NCBI RefSeq assembly: GCF_014138045.1
Contig: NZ_JACGXA010000001.1
Location: 1,237,501-1,301,500 of the forward strand
DNA from: Nocardioides ginsengisegetis
Lineage (GTDB): Bacteria; Actinomycetota; Actinomycetes; Propionibacteriales; Nocardioidaceae
Direction of reading: 5' to 3'
Length of the DNA stretch: 64,000 nucleotides
Part shown: piece after piece, positions 15,527-23,666 of the stretch
How positions within the stretch are numbered: the first letter of the stretch is position 1
How the letters are laid out: every line of letters starts with the position of its first letter
Made by a program: the position numbers and the translations under genes
Notes under the pieces: model-generated
Database searches by the model: none
What the model was told of the DNA's origin: nothing
What the model saw: the letters and a program-made list of their open reading frames with translations, nothing else

Positions 15527-17002
15527 TCAGGCCCCGGCGATGCTCACGTAGCCGACCCGCCACCCGTAGGCGTACTGGGCGGGCTCGAGGATGGCGTAGT
15601 AGGTGGCGCTCGGGTTGGCAGCGAAGGAGATCTCGCAGTCCTGGGTGCCGCCGCCGTTGTCCCGGCAGCTGCCGCCCGAGCCGCCCTGGCCCGCGGCGAA
15701 GTCGAGCAGCTGCTGCCACTCGCCGTCGCGGATCACGGCCTGGTCGGTGAGCAGGGCGCGGTCGCCGGCGACCACGGCCTCGATCACGGCGTCCAGCGCC
15801 TGCTCGGCGGTGACGGTGCCGGTCGCCCCGTCGGCCGCGGGGCCGGCGAACGCGCGGCAGCCCCCGAGCGTGACGCTGCAGCGGACGAGCCGGGCGTCGG
15901 CCTGTCCCCGGAGCGGCAGCAGGACCGCAACGAGGGTCTCGTCGTCCTCCCACGCCCAGGTGTTGACGGCGAAGCCCCAGTGGTCGGGTGCGGCCAGCAC
16001 CATCTCGTCGGTGCTGCCCACCTCCTGCGCGTCCAGGGAGGTCGTGAGGGTGACGTCCCCCCCGATGGTGCCGGCCGGCGCGCGGACGAGCCAGGTGCCG
16101 CCGGGGCTGACCTCGAGGTCGTCGTACGTCGGCAGGGTGTCCGTGCGGGTCAGCACGCCGTCGGCGGAGATGGTCGCGAGGTACGGCTCGGTGCTGGTGG
16201 CGTCGGTCGCGCCGTCGGCCCCGTCGACGACGACCAGCCCGGCGCCCGTGCCCTGCAGCACCACCTGGTCGGGCGCCGTCTCGTTGAGGTCGACGACCGT
16301 CTGCTGGTCGCCGGTCCCGGCGCGCCACATCAGGCTGGTGCGGGTGCCCTGGACGATGACGTCGCCGTCGTCGGTGACGGCGCGGACCTTTACGGAGACG
16401 CCGTCCTCCCGGCGGGGCAGGTCGACCGGCGCGGCGCCGAGGCCCTCGCCCGAGGGGGAGGTGTCGAACCCGGTCAGGACGGGCTTGCCGCTGCTGATGT
16501 CGACGAACGCGACGTACTTCCCGTGGGGCGAGAGCACCGGTGCCTCGTCGATCACGGCATCGATCGGCCCGGCGTCCACGCCCGGGGCGCCGAACCACCA
16601 CGTGCCGTCGGGCTGCCAGGCCAGCCAGGCCCCGCCGCGCGACTCGACCGACCAGAACTCGCCGGGCACCTGCGTGCCGTCGACGTAGAGCTTGCGGTCG
16701 ACGACGTAGGGCACGGCCGGCGGCGTGGCCGCGATCTTCGTGTCCGGCGTCGGGGTGACGCTGGGTGCGGTGGGGGTGGGCTGCGGAGCCGGCTGCGGCC
16801 GGCCGTCACCGCCCTGGTCGAGGAACAGCGCCACCGCGCCCACGATCAGCACGACGACCGCAGCGACCAGCAGGGGCTGCCAGTGCCGCACGCGGCCCGG
16901 TCGCGCCTCCTCCCGGGGCAGGGACGGCATCGGCGGCACATGGAGGCCGTCGGCGACCTCGTGCAGCTCGCGGACCAGCACCTTCTCGAGTTCCGTGGTC
17001 AT
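15527..17002 (-). CDS. Membrane-anchored propeller protein paired with sigma factor
   Basis: A 491-residue protein with a short cytoplasmic N-terminus (MTTELEKVLVRELHEVADGL), one transmembrane helix at about residues 43-62, a Pro/Thr-rich linker (PQPAPQPTPTAPSVTPTP) and a large outer domain whose repeated strands (LYVDG, WQPDGTWWFG, LSPHGKYVAFVD) suggest a beta-propeller. Its start lies 1 base beyond the stop of the ECF sigma gene, so the two are translationally linked. The arrangement resembles a sigma factor with a membrane partner, perhaps an anti-sigma factor, though no zinc-binding HxxxCxxC motif is seen. Compare the fused version at 57417. Confidence 0.7.
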   Translation of the reverse strand: MTTELEKVLVRELHEVADGLHVPPMPSLPREEARPGRVRHWQPLLVAAVVVLIVGAVALFLDQGGDGRPQPAPQPTPTAPSVTPTPDTKIAATPPAVPYVVDRKLYVDGTQVPGEFWSVESRGGAWLAWQPDGTWWFGAPGVDAGPIDAVIDEAPVLSPHGKYVAFVDISSGKPVLTGFDTSPSGEGLGAAPVDLPRREDGVSVKVRAVTDDGDVIVQGTRTSLMWRAGTGDQQTVVDLNETAPDQVVLQGTGAGLVVVDGADGATDATSTEPYLATISADGVLTRTDTLPTYDDLEVSPGGTWLVRAPAGTIGGDVTLTTSLDAQEVGSTDEMVLAAPDHWGFAVNTWAWEDDETLVAVLLPLRGQADARLVRCSVTLGGCRAFAGPAADGATGTVTAEQALDAVIEAVVAGDRALLTDQAVIRDGEWQQLLDFAAGQGGSGGSCRDNGGGTQDCEISFAANPSATYYAILEPAQYAYGWRVGYVSIAGA

Positions 17003-17003
17003 C

Positions 17004-17534
17004 TCAGGCCTCCTCTCCGTCGTACAGGTCGTGGCCGACGGCGGCTCGCAGTGACTTGAGCGCGCGGTGGGCCGTGGACTTGACGTTGCCGGTCGAGCAC
17101 CCGAGTGCGTCGGCGATCTCTCGTTCACTGAGTTGTTCGTAGTAGCGCAGCACGATCACGGCCCGCTGTCGGGGCGGCAGCGAGGCGACGTGCGGCCAGA
17201 GCTCCAGGTGGTCCTCGGGACCGGCGGCGCCCGGCGCCGTGCGTGGCTCCGGGGGAGCGTCGGTGAGGAGCTCCAGCTTGCGAGCCAGCGGGCGTTGCTG
17301 GGAGACGTAGATGTTGGTGAGCGTGCGCCGCAGGTAGGCGATCGGCTGGTCGGCCCCGCTCACCTTGGTCCAGGACCGGTAGGCCTGCAGCAGCGCCTGC
17401 TGCGCGAGGTCCTCGGCGTCCGCATGGTTCCCGGCGAGCAGGTACGCCGAGCGGTACAGCCTCGGCCACGCGGACGTGGCGAGCTCCTCGAACGCCGACG
17501 CGTCCTGCGTCTGCTTCGTGGTCGTGAACGCCAT
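17004..17534 (-). CDS. ECF RNA polymerase sigma factor, SigE family
   Basis: A 176-residue sigma-70 family protein of the SigE (ECF) type. Region 2 covers about residues 14-85 (FEELATSAWPRLYRSAYLLAGNHADAEDLAQQALLQAYRSW) and region 4 about residues 118-165 (LPPRQRAVIVLRYYEQLSEREIADALGCSTGNVKSTAHRALKSLR). A purine-rich ribosome site (GAAGGGGG) precedes the ATG. It shares an operon with the membrane propeller protein, which may control it. Targets are unknown; autoregulation is common in this class. Confidence 0.9.
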   Translation of the reverse strand: MAFTTTKQTQDASAFEELATSAWPRLYRSAYLLAGNHADAEDLAQQALLQAYRSWTKVSGADQPIAYLRRTLTNIYVSQQRPLARKLELLTDAPPEPRTAPGAAGPEDHLELWPHVASLPPRQRAVIVLRYYEQLSEREIADALGCSTGNVKSTAHRALKSLRAAVGHDLYDGEEA

Positions 17535-17823
17535 CTGGCACCCCCTTCGTACCCCTCTTGACGACACCCGGGGGAGAAAGGTTGCGCCGTGGGCGGGCGG
17601 ATGACGGGCACGACCAGCCCACCACACGACAGCGCGTGGCGCCACAGAGGCTGAAGCGCTGCAGATTCCTGCGCCACTCGAAGCCGGCCGACCACGCTCC
17701 CGGCGAACCAGACGACGGGGTGGCGAACTCGCAGCGGGACGTTGGTCCCGGCCTCGGGGCCCGATGAGCCCTGCCGCGCCCGGATCGCTGCGCGGAAGGT
17801 CGAAGCAGGGAGGGAGCGCTGCC

Positions 17824-18120
17824 ATGGAGTGGGACCTGGGGTTCGAAGGACTCGCGGTGCTCGCCGCCATGTCGCTCGGCTTCGGCGCGTTCGCCGGACT
17901 GGTGGTGACCCGGTCCGTGGAGCACCGGTTGCTGGCGGCCGCGATCACGACCGTCGCCTGCTTCGCCGTCGGCCTGGTCACCAGCGAGGTGCTCTTCGGC
18001 TGGGCCACCGAGGAGGAGCTCCAGCCGAACGTCGACGGGCTGTCGCGTGACGAGGTGCTCCTGTCCAGCGTGCTCACCACGGCCCTCGTGGTGCTGGTGA
18101 TGAGGCGACGCCACCCCTGA
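17824..18120 (+). CDS. Small three-helix membrane protein
   Basis: A 98-residue integral membrane protein with three hydrophobic helices (about residues 8-27, 36-56 and 78-92) and a basic tail RRRHP. ATG at 17824 is preferred over upstream in-frame starts because GCAGGGAGGG lies just before it. No family is recognised. It stands alone between a leftward sigma gene and a leftward PAS protein gene. The 289 bases before it hold no gene that I can support. Confidence 0.55.
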   Translation: MEWDLGFEGLAVLAAMSLGFGAFAGLVVTRSVEHRLLAAAITTVACFAVGLVTSEVLFGWATEEELQPNVDGLSRDEVLLSSVLTTALVVLVMRRRHP

Positions 18121-18172
18121 GCCCTGCGCGCCCCCCGTTCGCGTGGGCACTCCGGAGCGGGTCGCCCGGGCG

Positions 18173-18835
18173 TCAGGACCGCAGGCTCGTGACCGTCGAG
18201 CGAATCTGCGTGACCGTTCGATCCAGCGCGCTGATGGCCTCCTCGACGAACTCGGTCACCCGCGGGTCGTTCGACGTCGCGAGCGCGCGGGCGAGGGTCA
18301 GTGTCGCAGCGAAGATGCTGCGCGTGGTCGCGTCCGTCAGCTCCAGGGCGATCCGTTCACGTTCCCGGAGCAGCTCGAGCCTGTGCTGGTTGGCCTCGGC
18401 GCTCCTGCGCTCGGTCGCGTCACGCGTGAGCTTGACGAATCCCGTGAGTTCGCCGTCAGGCCCGAAGACGGCAGTGATGACGACGTCGGCCCAGAACGTC
18501 GTGCCGTCCCGGCGGACTCGCCATCCCTCGCCGCACCAGTCGCCGTGCTGGATGGCGTGGGCAAGCGTGGCCTCGGGAAGGCCGGCCTGCTGGTCCTCGG
18601 GCAGGTAGAAGACCGAGAAGTGTCGGCCGAGGATCTGCTGCTCGGTGTAGCCCTTGATGCGGTGTGCGCCGACGTTCCATGTCTGCACCGCACCCGTCGC
18701 GTCCAGGGAGAAGATCGCGTACTCCTCGACCGCCTTGATCAACAGCCCGAGCGTGAGATCCGCCTCGGGGATCCGAGGCCGTTGCCGGTCAGGTGGTCGC
18801 GGTGCGGGCACGGGTGCCTGGTGCACGGACGTCAT
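18173..18835 (-). CDS. PAS-domain sensor protein without kinase ATPase
   Basis: A 220-residue cytoplasmic protein. A PAS domain covers about residues 28-140 (EEYAIFSLDATGAVQTWNVGAHRIKGYTEQQILGRHFSVFY ... DGTTFWADVVITAVFGPDGELTGFVKLTRDATERR). It is followed by a helical segment (HRLELLRERERIALELTDATTRSIFAATLTLARAL) resembling a HisKA_3-type dimerisation helix, but the protein ends before any HATPase domain. The form YSxWNxGAxRIKGY is found in blue-light or redox PAS proteins; no LOV cysteine motif (NCRFLQ) is present. It is divergent from the GAF-ANTAR gene, which may act with it. Confidence 0.75.
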   Translation of the reverse strand: MTSVHQAPVPAPRPPDRQRPRIPEADLTLGLLIKAVEEYAIFSLDATGAVQTWNVGAHRIKGYTEQQILGRHFSVFYLPEDQQAGLPEATLAHAIQHGDWCGEGWRVRRDGTTFWADVVITAVFGPDGELTGFVKLTRDATERRSAEANQHRLELLRERERIALELTDATTRSIFAATLTLARALATSNDPRVTEFVEEAISALDRTVTQIRSTVTSLRS

Positions 18836-19051
18836 GGGAGCAGGTCGAGCGGCAGGGAGAGCATGAGACCTCCAGAGGGCACGCCAAGAACATCGTGCCA
18901 CCGAGGTCTGGAGTGGCCCCACCGCCGGGGTCCGGGGCGGTCGAAGTGCGGATCGCTTCAACGCTAGCACTCGAGCCCCGACCGGGCCGCCCAGTAGAGT
19001 CGCGATGAGTCCTCGTCGTCGTGTCGCGACGGCCTGGGCGTGGAGGGGGTC

Positions 19052-19753
19052 ATGCCCGACCGGAGGATGTTCCTGCAGGCATTGTCGGACTTCGCCCACG
19101 CCCTCATCGCGCCCTACGACGTCGAGGTGGTCCTGGGCGAGCTGACCGGGCACGTCACTGCCGTGCTCGGCCTGGCCGGCAGCGGAGTCAGCCTGGTGCA
19201 GGACGGCCAGCTGCACTTCGCCAACGCCGTCAACCCGGCCGCCATCGATCTCGAGCAGGCCCAGCACGACCACCGGACCGGGCCGTGCCTCGACGCGATC
19301 CGGACCGGCGAGGTCGTGGCGATCGCCGACCTCACCGACCTCGGCGAGCGGTGGCCGGAATACGTCGCGGTGGCCCGTCGGCACGGGGTGTCCAGCGTCG
19401 CCGGCATCCCCCTGACCCTGGTCGACGCCACGGTCGGTGCGCTCGACCTGTACTCGCACGAGCCCCGCGAGTGGTCGGCCGAGGAGCTCCTCACCGCCCG
19501 CGTCTTCGCCGACATGGCCACGGCGTACCTCGTGAACGCCTCCAAGCTCGACCAGCAGCGTCAGCTCACCGAGCAGCTGCAGCGAGCCCTGGACCAGCGC
19601 GTGGTCATCGAGCAGGCCAAGGGCATCACCGCACACGCCCACGGCACCGGCGTCGACACAGCCTTCGCCCTGATCCGGCGGCATGCCCGTGACCACAACG
19701 CCAGCGTCCGGGTCGTCGCCGAGGCGATCGTCCACGCGGGGCTCCGGGTCTGA
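19052..19753 (+). CDS. GAF and ANTAR domain regulator
   Basis: A 233-residue regulator. A GAF domain (about residues 15-160, with GLAGSGVSLVQDGQLHF and SVAGIPLTL) is followed by an ANTAR domain (about 170-230: QLQRALDQRVVIEQAKGITAHAHGTGVDTAFALIRRHARDHNASVRVVAEAIV). ANTAR proteins bind paired hairpins in nascent RNA and prevent termination. ATG at 19052 has GGAGG five bases upstream; the GTG at 19040 is less likely. The downstream leader of hsp20 contains strong hairpins, and the divergent PAS protein may be part of the same sensing unit. Confidence 0.85.
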   Translation: MPDRRMFLQALSDFAHALIAPYDVEVVLGELTGHVTAVLGLAGSGVSLVQDGQLHFANAVNPAAIDLEQAQHDHRTGPCLDAIRTGEVVAIADLTDLGERWPEYVAVARRHGVSSVAGIPLTLVDATVGALDLYSHEPREWSAEELLTARVFADMATAYLVNASKLDQQRQLTEQLQRALDQRVVIEQAKGITAHAHGTGVDTAFALIRRHARDHNASVRVVAEAIVHAGLRV

Positions 19754-19828
19754 GGGCGCCCCGGCCCGGATTCGGGGAGCCGGTCGGGACCATCGACCCT
19801 TGCTGCGGTCCGGGGGGCGGGCGTAGGC

Positions 19829-19864
19829 CTGAGAACGAGGGGGTGCGAGCCCCCAGGGTCTCGG
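19829..19864 (+). promoter_or_regulatory. Structured leader hairpin upstream of hsp20
   Basis: GGGGG-TGCGAG-CCCCC (19839-19854) forms a stem with a six-base loop inside an outer CTGAGA/TCTCGG pairing, 40 bases before the hsp20 start. It could influence hsp20 mRNA. ANTAR targets have six-base loops with A at position 1 and G at position 4; here G is at position 4 but position 1 is T. Confidence 0.35.
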
Positions 19865-19904
19865 CGGGCCCGCTGTCGTCCCGCCACTGTCGAAAGGAAG
19901 AGTC

Positions 19905-20387
19905 ATGAGCCTGATCAAGCGCGAGCCCCGGATGACCTGGCCGCTGGACATGGTGTGGAGCGAGCAGCGGGTCGACCAGATGTTCCGGGACATGTTCCAG
20001 GACTTCTTCGGGGGTCAGGGCTTCGTGGACCGCACGGTCGAGGGTGGCTCCCACCTCATGCGGGTCGAGGAGTACCTCGAGGACGACACGTGCGTGATCC
20101 GCGCGGAGCTTCCCGGGATCGACCCCGACCACGACGTGGAGATCAGCGTGGCCGACGGCATCCTGCACTTGCGGGCGGTGCGCGAGGAGCGCACGAAGGA
20201 GGAGCGTCCCGACAGCTACCGCTCGGAGTTCCACTACGGGATCCTCGAGCGCAGCCTCCGGCTGCCCGAGGGGACGACCGAGTCCGACGTCAGGGCGACG
20301 TACCACGACGGCATCCTCGAGGTGAGGGTTCCCGCGCCCAAGACCCCGATCAAGCCCGCGGCGAGGATTCCGATCGACCGGAGCTGA
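19905..20387 (+). CDS. Hsp20/alpha-crystallin family small heat shock protein
   Basis: A 160-residue holdase chaperone that binds unfolding proteins without ATP. The N-terminal arm (MVWSEQRVDQMFRDMFQDFF) is followed by the alpha-crystallin domain from about residue 45: VIRAELPGIDPDHDVEISVADGILHLRAVRE, then FHYGILERSLRLPEGTTESDVRATYHDGILEVRVP. A C-terminal I-x-I-like motif (ARIPIDRS) is present. GAAAGGAAGAG precedes the ATG. No HspR HAIR operator was seen upstream. The last 38 bases overlap the convergent membrane protein gene. Confidence 0.92.
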   Translation: MSLIKREPRMTWPLDMVWSEQRVDQMFRDMFQDFFGGQGFVDRTVEGGSHLMRVEEYLEDDTCVIRAELPGIDPDHDVEISVADGILHLRAVREERTKEERPDSYRSEFHYGILERSLRLPEGTTESDVRATYHDGILEVRVPAPKTPIKPAARIPIDRS

Positions 20388-21033
20388 CGCGACCGCCCCC
20401 CGACCGAGGTGGGGCGTAGCGCAGGTGTGCGGCGATGGCGACGCTCGTGATCGCTGCCCAGACGCACCACAGGGAGATGAGACCGGCCTGGTTGACCCAC
20501 GCGAGGACGAGCACCGCGGCCAGGTTGACCACCCCCCACGCCCGGACATGGACGTGGTCGGAGACGAGCAGGGCGCCGCAGGTCGCCAGCACGTAGAGGA
20601 CCGTGAGCGCCCCTCCGTGCCAGAGGTCGACGTCGTAGGCGATGTAGTGGCCACGGATCGTCGCCTCGATCGGGCCGCGCACGACGGCGTACATGAGCAT
20701 GACGGCGACGAACGTGCCCAGGGCGACGAACGCGCCCGTCCGGCGTCGATGTGCGACGGGTTCCAGCGCGCCCACGGCCACCGGCACCAGGATCGGGAGG
20801 ACCCCGAACGCGATCGCCAGGTAGACCCATTCCGCCGCGTGCCCGACCGCCGCCGCGTCCTTCCCCTCCAACCCCCACCACACGCCCGCCTCGACCAGCT
20901 GGTGCACGGCGAAGACGAGCGGCAGCGCGGCCAGCGGACGTTCGGCGGCTGTCCCGACGTGTCGGACCGCGTCGATCCCAACCGCCCCGATCACCAGCCC
21001 GGCGAGGACGTCGACGTCGGGGGAGAAGCACAT
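20350..21033 (-). CDS. DUF6629-like membrane protein
   Basis: A 227-residue integral membrane protein with about seven hydrophobic helices. The start MCFSPDVDVLAGLVIGAVGIDAVRHV and the segment PLVFAVHQLVEAGVWWGLEG are characteristic of a conserved actinobacterial family (DUF6629) of unknown function. The C-terminal tail (GGGRVSSGRSESSPRA) is read from DNA that also encodes the end of hsp20 on the other strand, so the tail may be poorly constrained. It lies 10 bases after the end of the secreted protein gene at 21044-22099 and could be in its transcript. Confidence 0.7.
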   Translation of the reverse strand: MCFSPDVDVLAGLVIGAVGIDAVRHVGTAAERPLAALPLVFAVHQLVEAGVWWGLEGKDAAAVGHAAEWVYLAIAFGVLPILVPVAVGALEPVAHRRRTGAFVALGTFVAVMLMYAVVRGPIEATIRGHYIAYDVDLWHGGALTVLYVLATCGALLVSDHVHVRAWGVVNLAAVLVLAWVNQAGLISLWCVWAAITSVAIAAHLRYAPPRSGGGRVSSGRSESSPRA

Positions 21034-21043
21034 GGCTCGTGCC

Positions 21044-22099
21044 TCAGCGTCCGGCCAGGACCACCGGTGGTGCGGCGTAGTACACCGACGGGTCCGCGGG
21101 CACCGGGACGTCCCAAAGCCTGCTCGCCCGCTCGCACGTGCCGGCGAGGTCGCAGCGGATGACGGCGGCCCGGCCCGCGTCGCTCTGGGCCAGGGTGAGG
21201 AAGTGTCCGTCGTCCTCCCAGACCGCGTCCCAGTCGAGTCGCCCGGTGATCCGGGCCTGGCGGGCGGCGGTGCGGCCCTGGATGACCCACCAGCGGTCGG
21301 TGCCGGCGGCGTCGAAGTAGGTGTGCGTCGCCAGTGCGTGCCGACCGTCGGGTGACCACTGGTGCGGGTAGATCCGGCAGCTGTGCCACAGCGTGTGCGC
21401 GGGGTGGGACAGGAGCGCGACCCGGTTGCAGAACTCGCCGACGGGGTTCCGGTCGAAGACGACCTTGTCGTGCCGGAGGTCGGCGCCCACGGCGGCCTGG
21501 TGGTAGACCCGCCTCAGGGTGTCGGCCGGGTAGTTCCACCAGACGGTGGCCGGGTGGTGCCAACGTGCCCGGATGCCCACCAGGGCCCGGTGGTCGGTGA
21601 GGGCGACCAGGTTGGCGTGCCGCAGCTCGCGGTGCGCGAGCACCTTCCCCGTCCGGGGCCGGGACACCGTGATGACCGAGCGGAGGCTGTCCGACCCGAC
21701 CGTGCGCTGGATCGCTACCCGCCGCCCGCTGCCGGAGACGGCAACGGTCAGCAGCTCGGGGGACCGGGCGACGACGCGCCGCTTGCCGGTCGGGGCGATG
21801 TAGACCACGCGGGTCAGGTGCCGAGGCCCCACGTTGACGTCCCGGACGAGATAGCCGCCCGCGACCTCCCAGAGGGCGTCGTGCCGGCCGCGCGTGGTCG
21901 CCGGCACCCGCAGGGCCCCGTCCCGGATGGTGTCGCGGACCAGGAGGGCGACCGCGGGGTTGTCCCCGCGGGGCAGGGTGGCCGAGTCGATGTGGGGCGG
22001 GTCGGCCGCGGCCGGGAGCCACGGGAGCACGGCGGCCGCGGTCGCCGCCGCCATGCCGAGCAGCAGGGTCCTCGTGCGGCGAGCGGCTGGCACGTCCAT
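21044..22099 (-). CDS. Secreted propeller-like protein of unknown function
   Basis: A 351-residue exported protein with an Arg-rich start (PAARRTRT), a hydrophobic signal (LLLGMAAATAAAVLPWL) and a likely cleavage after AAA near residue 32. Repeated strand patterns (HLTRVVYIAPTGKRRVVAR, VAVSGSGRRVAIQR, HQWSPDGRHALATHTY, WDAVWEDDGHFLTLAQ) suggest a TolB/WD-like beta-propeller. Cysteine pairs (CNR, CRIY, CDLAGTC) may form disulfides. No catalytic motif or named family is recognised. It is probably transcribed with the downstream membrane protein gene. Confidence 0.6.
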   Translation of the reverse strand: MDVPAARRTRTLLLGMAAATAAAVLPWLPAAADPPHIDSATLPRGDNPAVALLVRDTIRDGALRVPATTRGRHDALWEVAGGYLVRDVNVGPRHLTRVVYIAPTGKRRVVARSPELLTVAVSGSGRRVAIQRTVGSDSLRSVITVSRPRTGKVLAHRELRHANLVALTDHRALVGIRARWHHPATVWWNYPADTLRRVYHQAAVGADLRHDKVVFDRNPVGEFCNRVALLSHPAHTLWHSCRIYPHQWSPDGRHALATHTYFDAAGTDRWWVIQGRTAARQARITGRLDWDAVWEDDGHFLTLAQSDAGRAAVIRCDLAGTCERASRLWDVPVPADPSVYYAAPPVVLAGR

Positions 22100-22155
22100 G
22101 TCTCACTCCTGGGATGGTCCGACCCCTCGAGCCTGCGGCGTGCGGGCGCGTGCCA

Positions 22156-22197
22156 GCAGAGGCGATCGTCCGTGCGGTGGGCGACGAAAGCCTCTGC
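22156..22197 (-). terminator. Hairpin after the fructan operon
   Basis: An 8-base perfect outer stem GCAGAGGC/GCCTCTGC with further internal CGTC/GACG pairing lies 6 bases beyond the stop of the last GH32 gene (leftward). It probably ends the sugar operon transcript. Confidence 0.55.
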
Positions 22198-22202
22198 CGC
22201 AG

Positions 22203-23666
22203 TCACGAGCGGTCTGCGCCGGTGTCCAGGTCGAGCGGTGCCAGCTCCCAGACATCGAGGACGAGGCGTGCGGCTCCCTCACCTGCCGTGTTGGTCCGCA
22301 GCCTCCACCCGTCGCGGCCGCAGGGGTAGAAGCGCGCGGTCAGGGCCATCCCGGTCTCCGTGAACACCTCGACCACGGAACCGTCGACCACGGCGCGGAG
22401 CTCCACGGTGCCTCCCGGGGCCACGGCCGTGGGCAGCCTCCACGACCCCCGCTTCGCACGGGGGTCGAGAGACGCCCGCGAACGGTCGACGACGACGTCA
22501 CCCGTGGTGGGGTCCAGGCCGATGTCGAGGCGTTCCCGGCCGTCGTCCGAGGTGACGAGGCGCATCCCGGACGCGGCCAGGCCGTCACCGCTGCGGCTGA
22601 GCACGGCGACGGCGTCGAACACGGTCCCGACCGTGCCGAGGTCGGACGGCTCGTCGCTGGTGGCCAGGGTCGTGGCCCGGACGAGGAGGCGGCCGCGCAG
22701 CTCGCCGACCTCGCGGGCCGGCGCCTGATGCAGTCCGTGGTCGGTGAGTGAGAGCTCACGGGGGAGTGAGAGCATCCCGGCCCAGCCGACCTCGTCGATC
22801 CACGTGCCGGGCGCACCCACGCGAGCCTCGTCCCTGGCCTCCCACACCCAGGACCACGCGAGCCAGCGACCGTCGGGGGCCTGCAGCAGTGCCGGCGCGT
22901 AGACGTCGGGACCGTGGTCGAACGCGAGCAGCTCCGCCGGGTGGAACTCGGCGCCGCGGTCCTCCCCGACGTACGCCGCGGCGCTGGCCGCACCGGTGGC
23001 AGGGTTCCAACCGCTCACGACCAGGACGCCGCGGCCCGGGACCAGCTCGGCGTACTGCACGCACTCCCAGCCCTGCGCGGTGTCGTCCCCGGTGGGGAGG
23101 GGCTCGGGGCGCCTGGACAGGAAGGGACCGACGTAGTCCCAGGAGACCAGGTCGGGGGAGGTGTACTGGAGAGCCGCGGCACGTCCGTCGTCGAGTGCGG
23201 CGCCGACGAGCATGCGCCAACCGCAGGTGTCCCGCCACACGTAGGGGTCCCGGAACATCACCGTGCCCGGTGGTGGCTTGGACACCAGGAGACGCTCGGA
23301 CTTCTCGAAGTGCACTCCGTCGTTCGAGCTGGCCGAGGTGACCGGTTGCCACCACCGGTCGTCACGCCTGGCCGAGTAGAACGCGACCAGGCGGCCGTCG
23401 ACGCTCACCGCGTTGCCGGACCACACCCCGTCGGCGTCGTCGCCGCCGGGTTCGGGGGACAGGGCGACCGGGAGCAGCTCCCACGCGCGCAGGTCGCGGC
23501 TGCGCCAGTGCCCCCAGTGCATGTTCTCGTGGCGCGCGCTCTCGGGGTTGAACTGGAAGAAGACGTGGAAGTGGCCGTCGTGGTGCGTCAGGCCGTTGGG
23601 ATCGTTGACCCAGTGCCGAGGGGGACGGAGGTGGATGGCCGGGAAGTGCGGGTCCGGCGAGCTCAA
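22203..23666 (-). CDS. Glycoside hydrolase family 32 (fructosidase/sucrose-6-P hydrolase type)
   Basis: A 487-residue GH32 enzyme that hydrolyses beta-fructosides such as sucrose, inulin or levan oligosaccharides. The five-bladed propeller shows the nucleophile motif HWVNDPNGL at residue 19, FRDPYVWRD (transition-state aspartate) and WECVQ, the position of the acid/base glutamate. A beta-sandwich follows (VELRAVVDGSVVEVFTETG, typical of GH32C). No signal peptide is visible, so it acts inside the cell on imported sugars. The start codon overlaps the LacI gene stop by 4 bases. It is the last gene of the operon. Confidence 0.92.
   Translation of the reverse strand: MSSPDPHFPAIHLRPPRHWVNDPNGLTHHDGHFHVFFQFNPESARHENMHWGHWRSRDLRAWELLPVALSPEPGGDDADGVWSGNAVSVDGRLVAFYSARRDDRWWQPVTSASSNDGVHFEKSERLLVSKPPPGTVMFRDPYVWRDTCGWRMLVGAALDDGRAAALQYTSPDLVSWDYVGPFLSRRPEPLPTGDDTAQGWECVQYAELVPGRGVLVVSGWNPATGAASAAAYVGEDRGAEFHPAELLAFDHGPDVYAPALLQAPDGRWLAWSWVWEARDEARVGAPGTWIDEVGWAGMLSLPRELSLTDHGLHQAPAREVGELRGRLLVRATTLATSDEPSDLGTVGTVFDAVAVLSRSGDGLAASGMRLVTSDDGRERLDIGLDPTTGDVVVDRSRASLDPRAKRGSWRLPTAVAPGGTVELRAVVDGSVVEVFTETGMALTARFYPCGRDGWRLRTNTAGEGAARLVLDVWELAPLDLDTGADRS

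Noticed and set aside
17535-17823. Additional small gene in the spacer before 17824
   Set aside because: Short open frames here lack ribosome sites and plausible protein composition; I see nothing else to support in it.
19754-19904. HspR-binding HAIR element before hsp20
   Set aside because: No CTTGAGT-N7-ACTCAAG inverted repeat was found in the leader.
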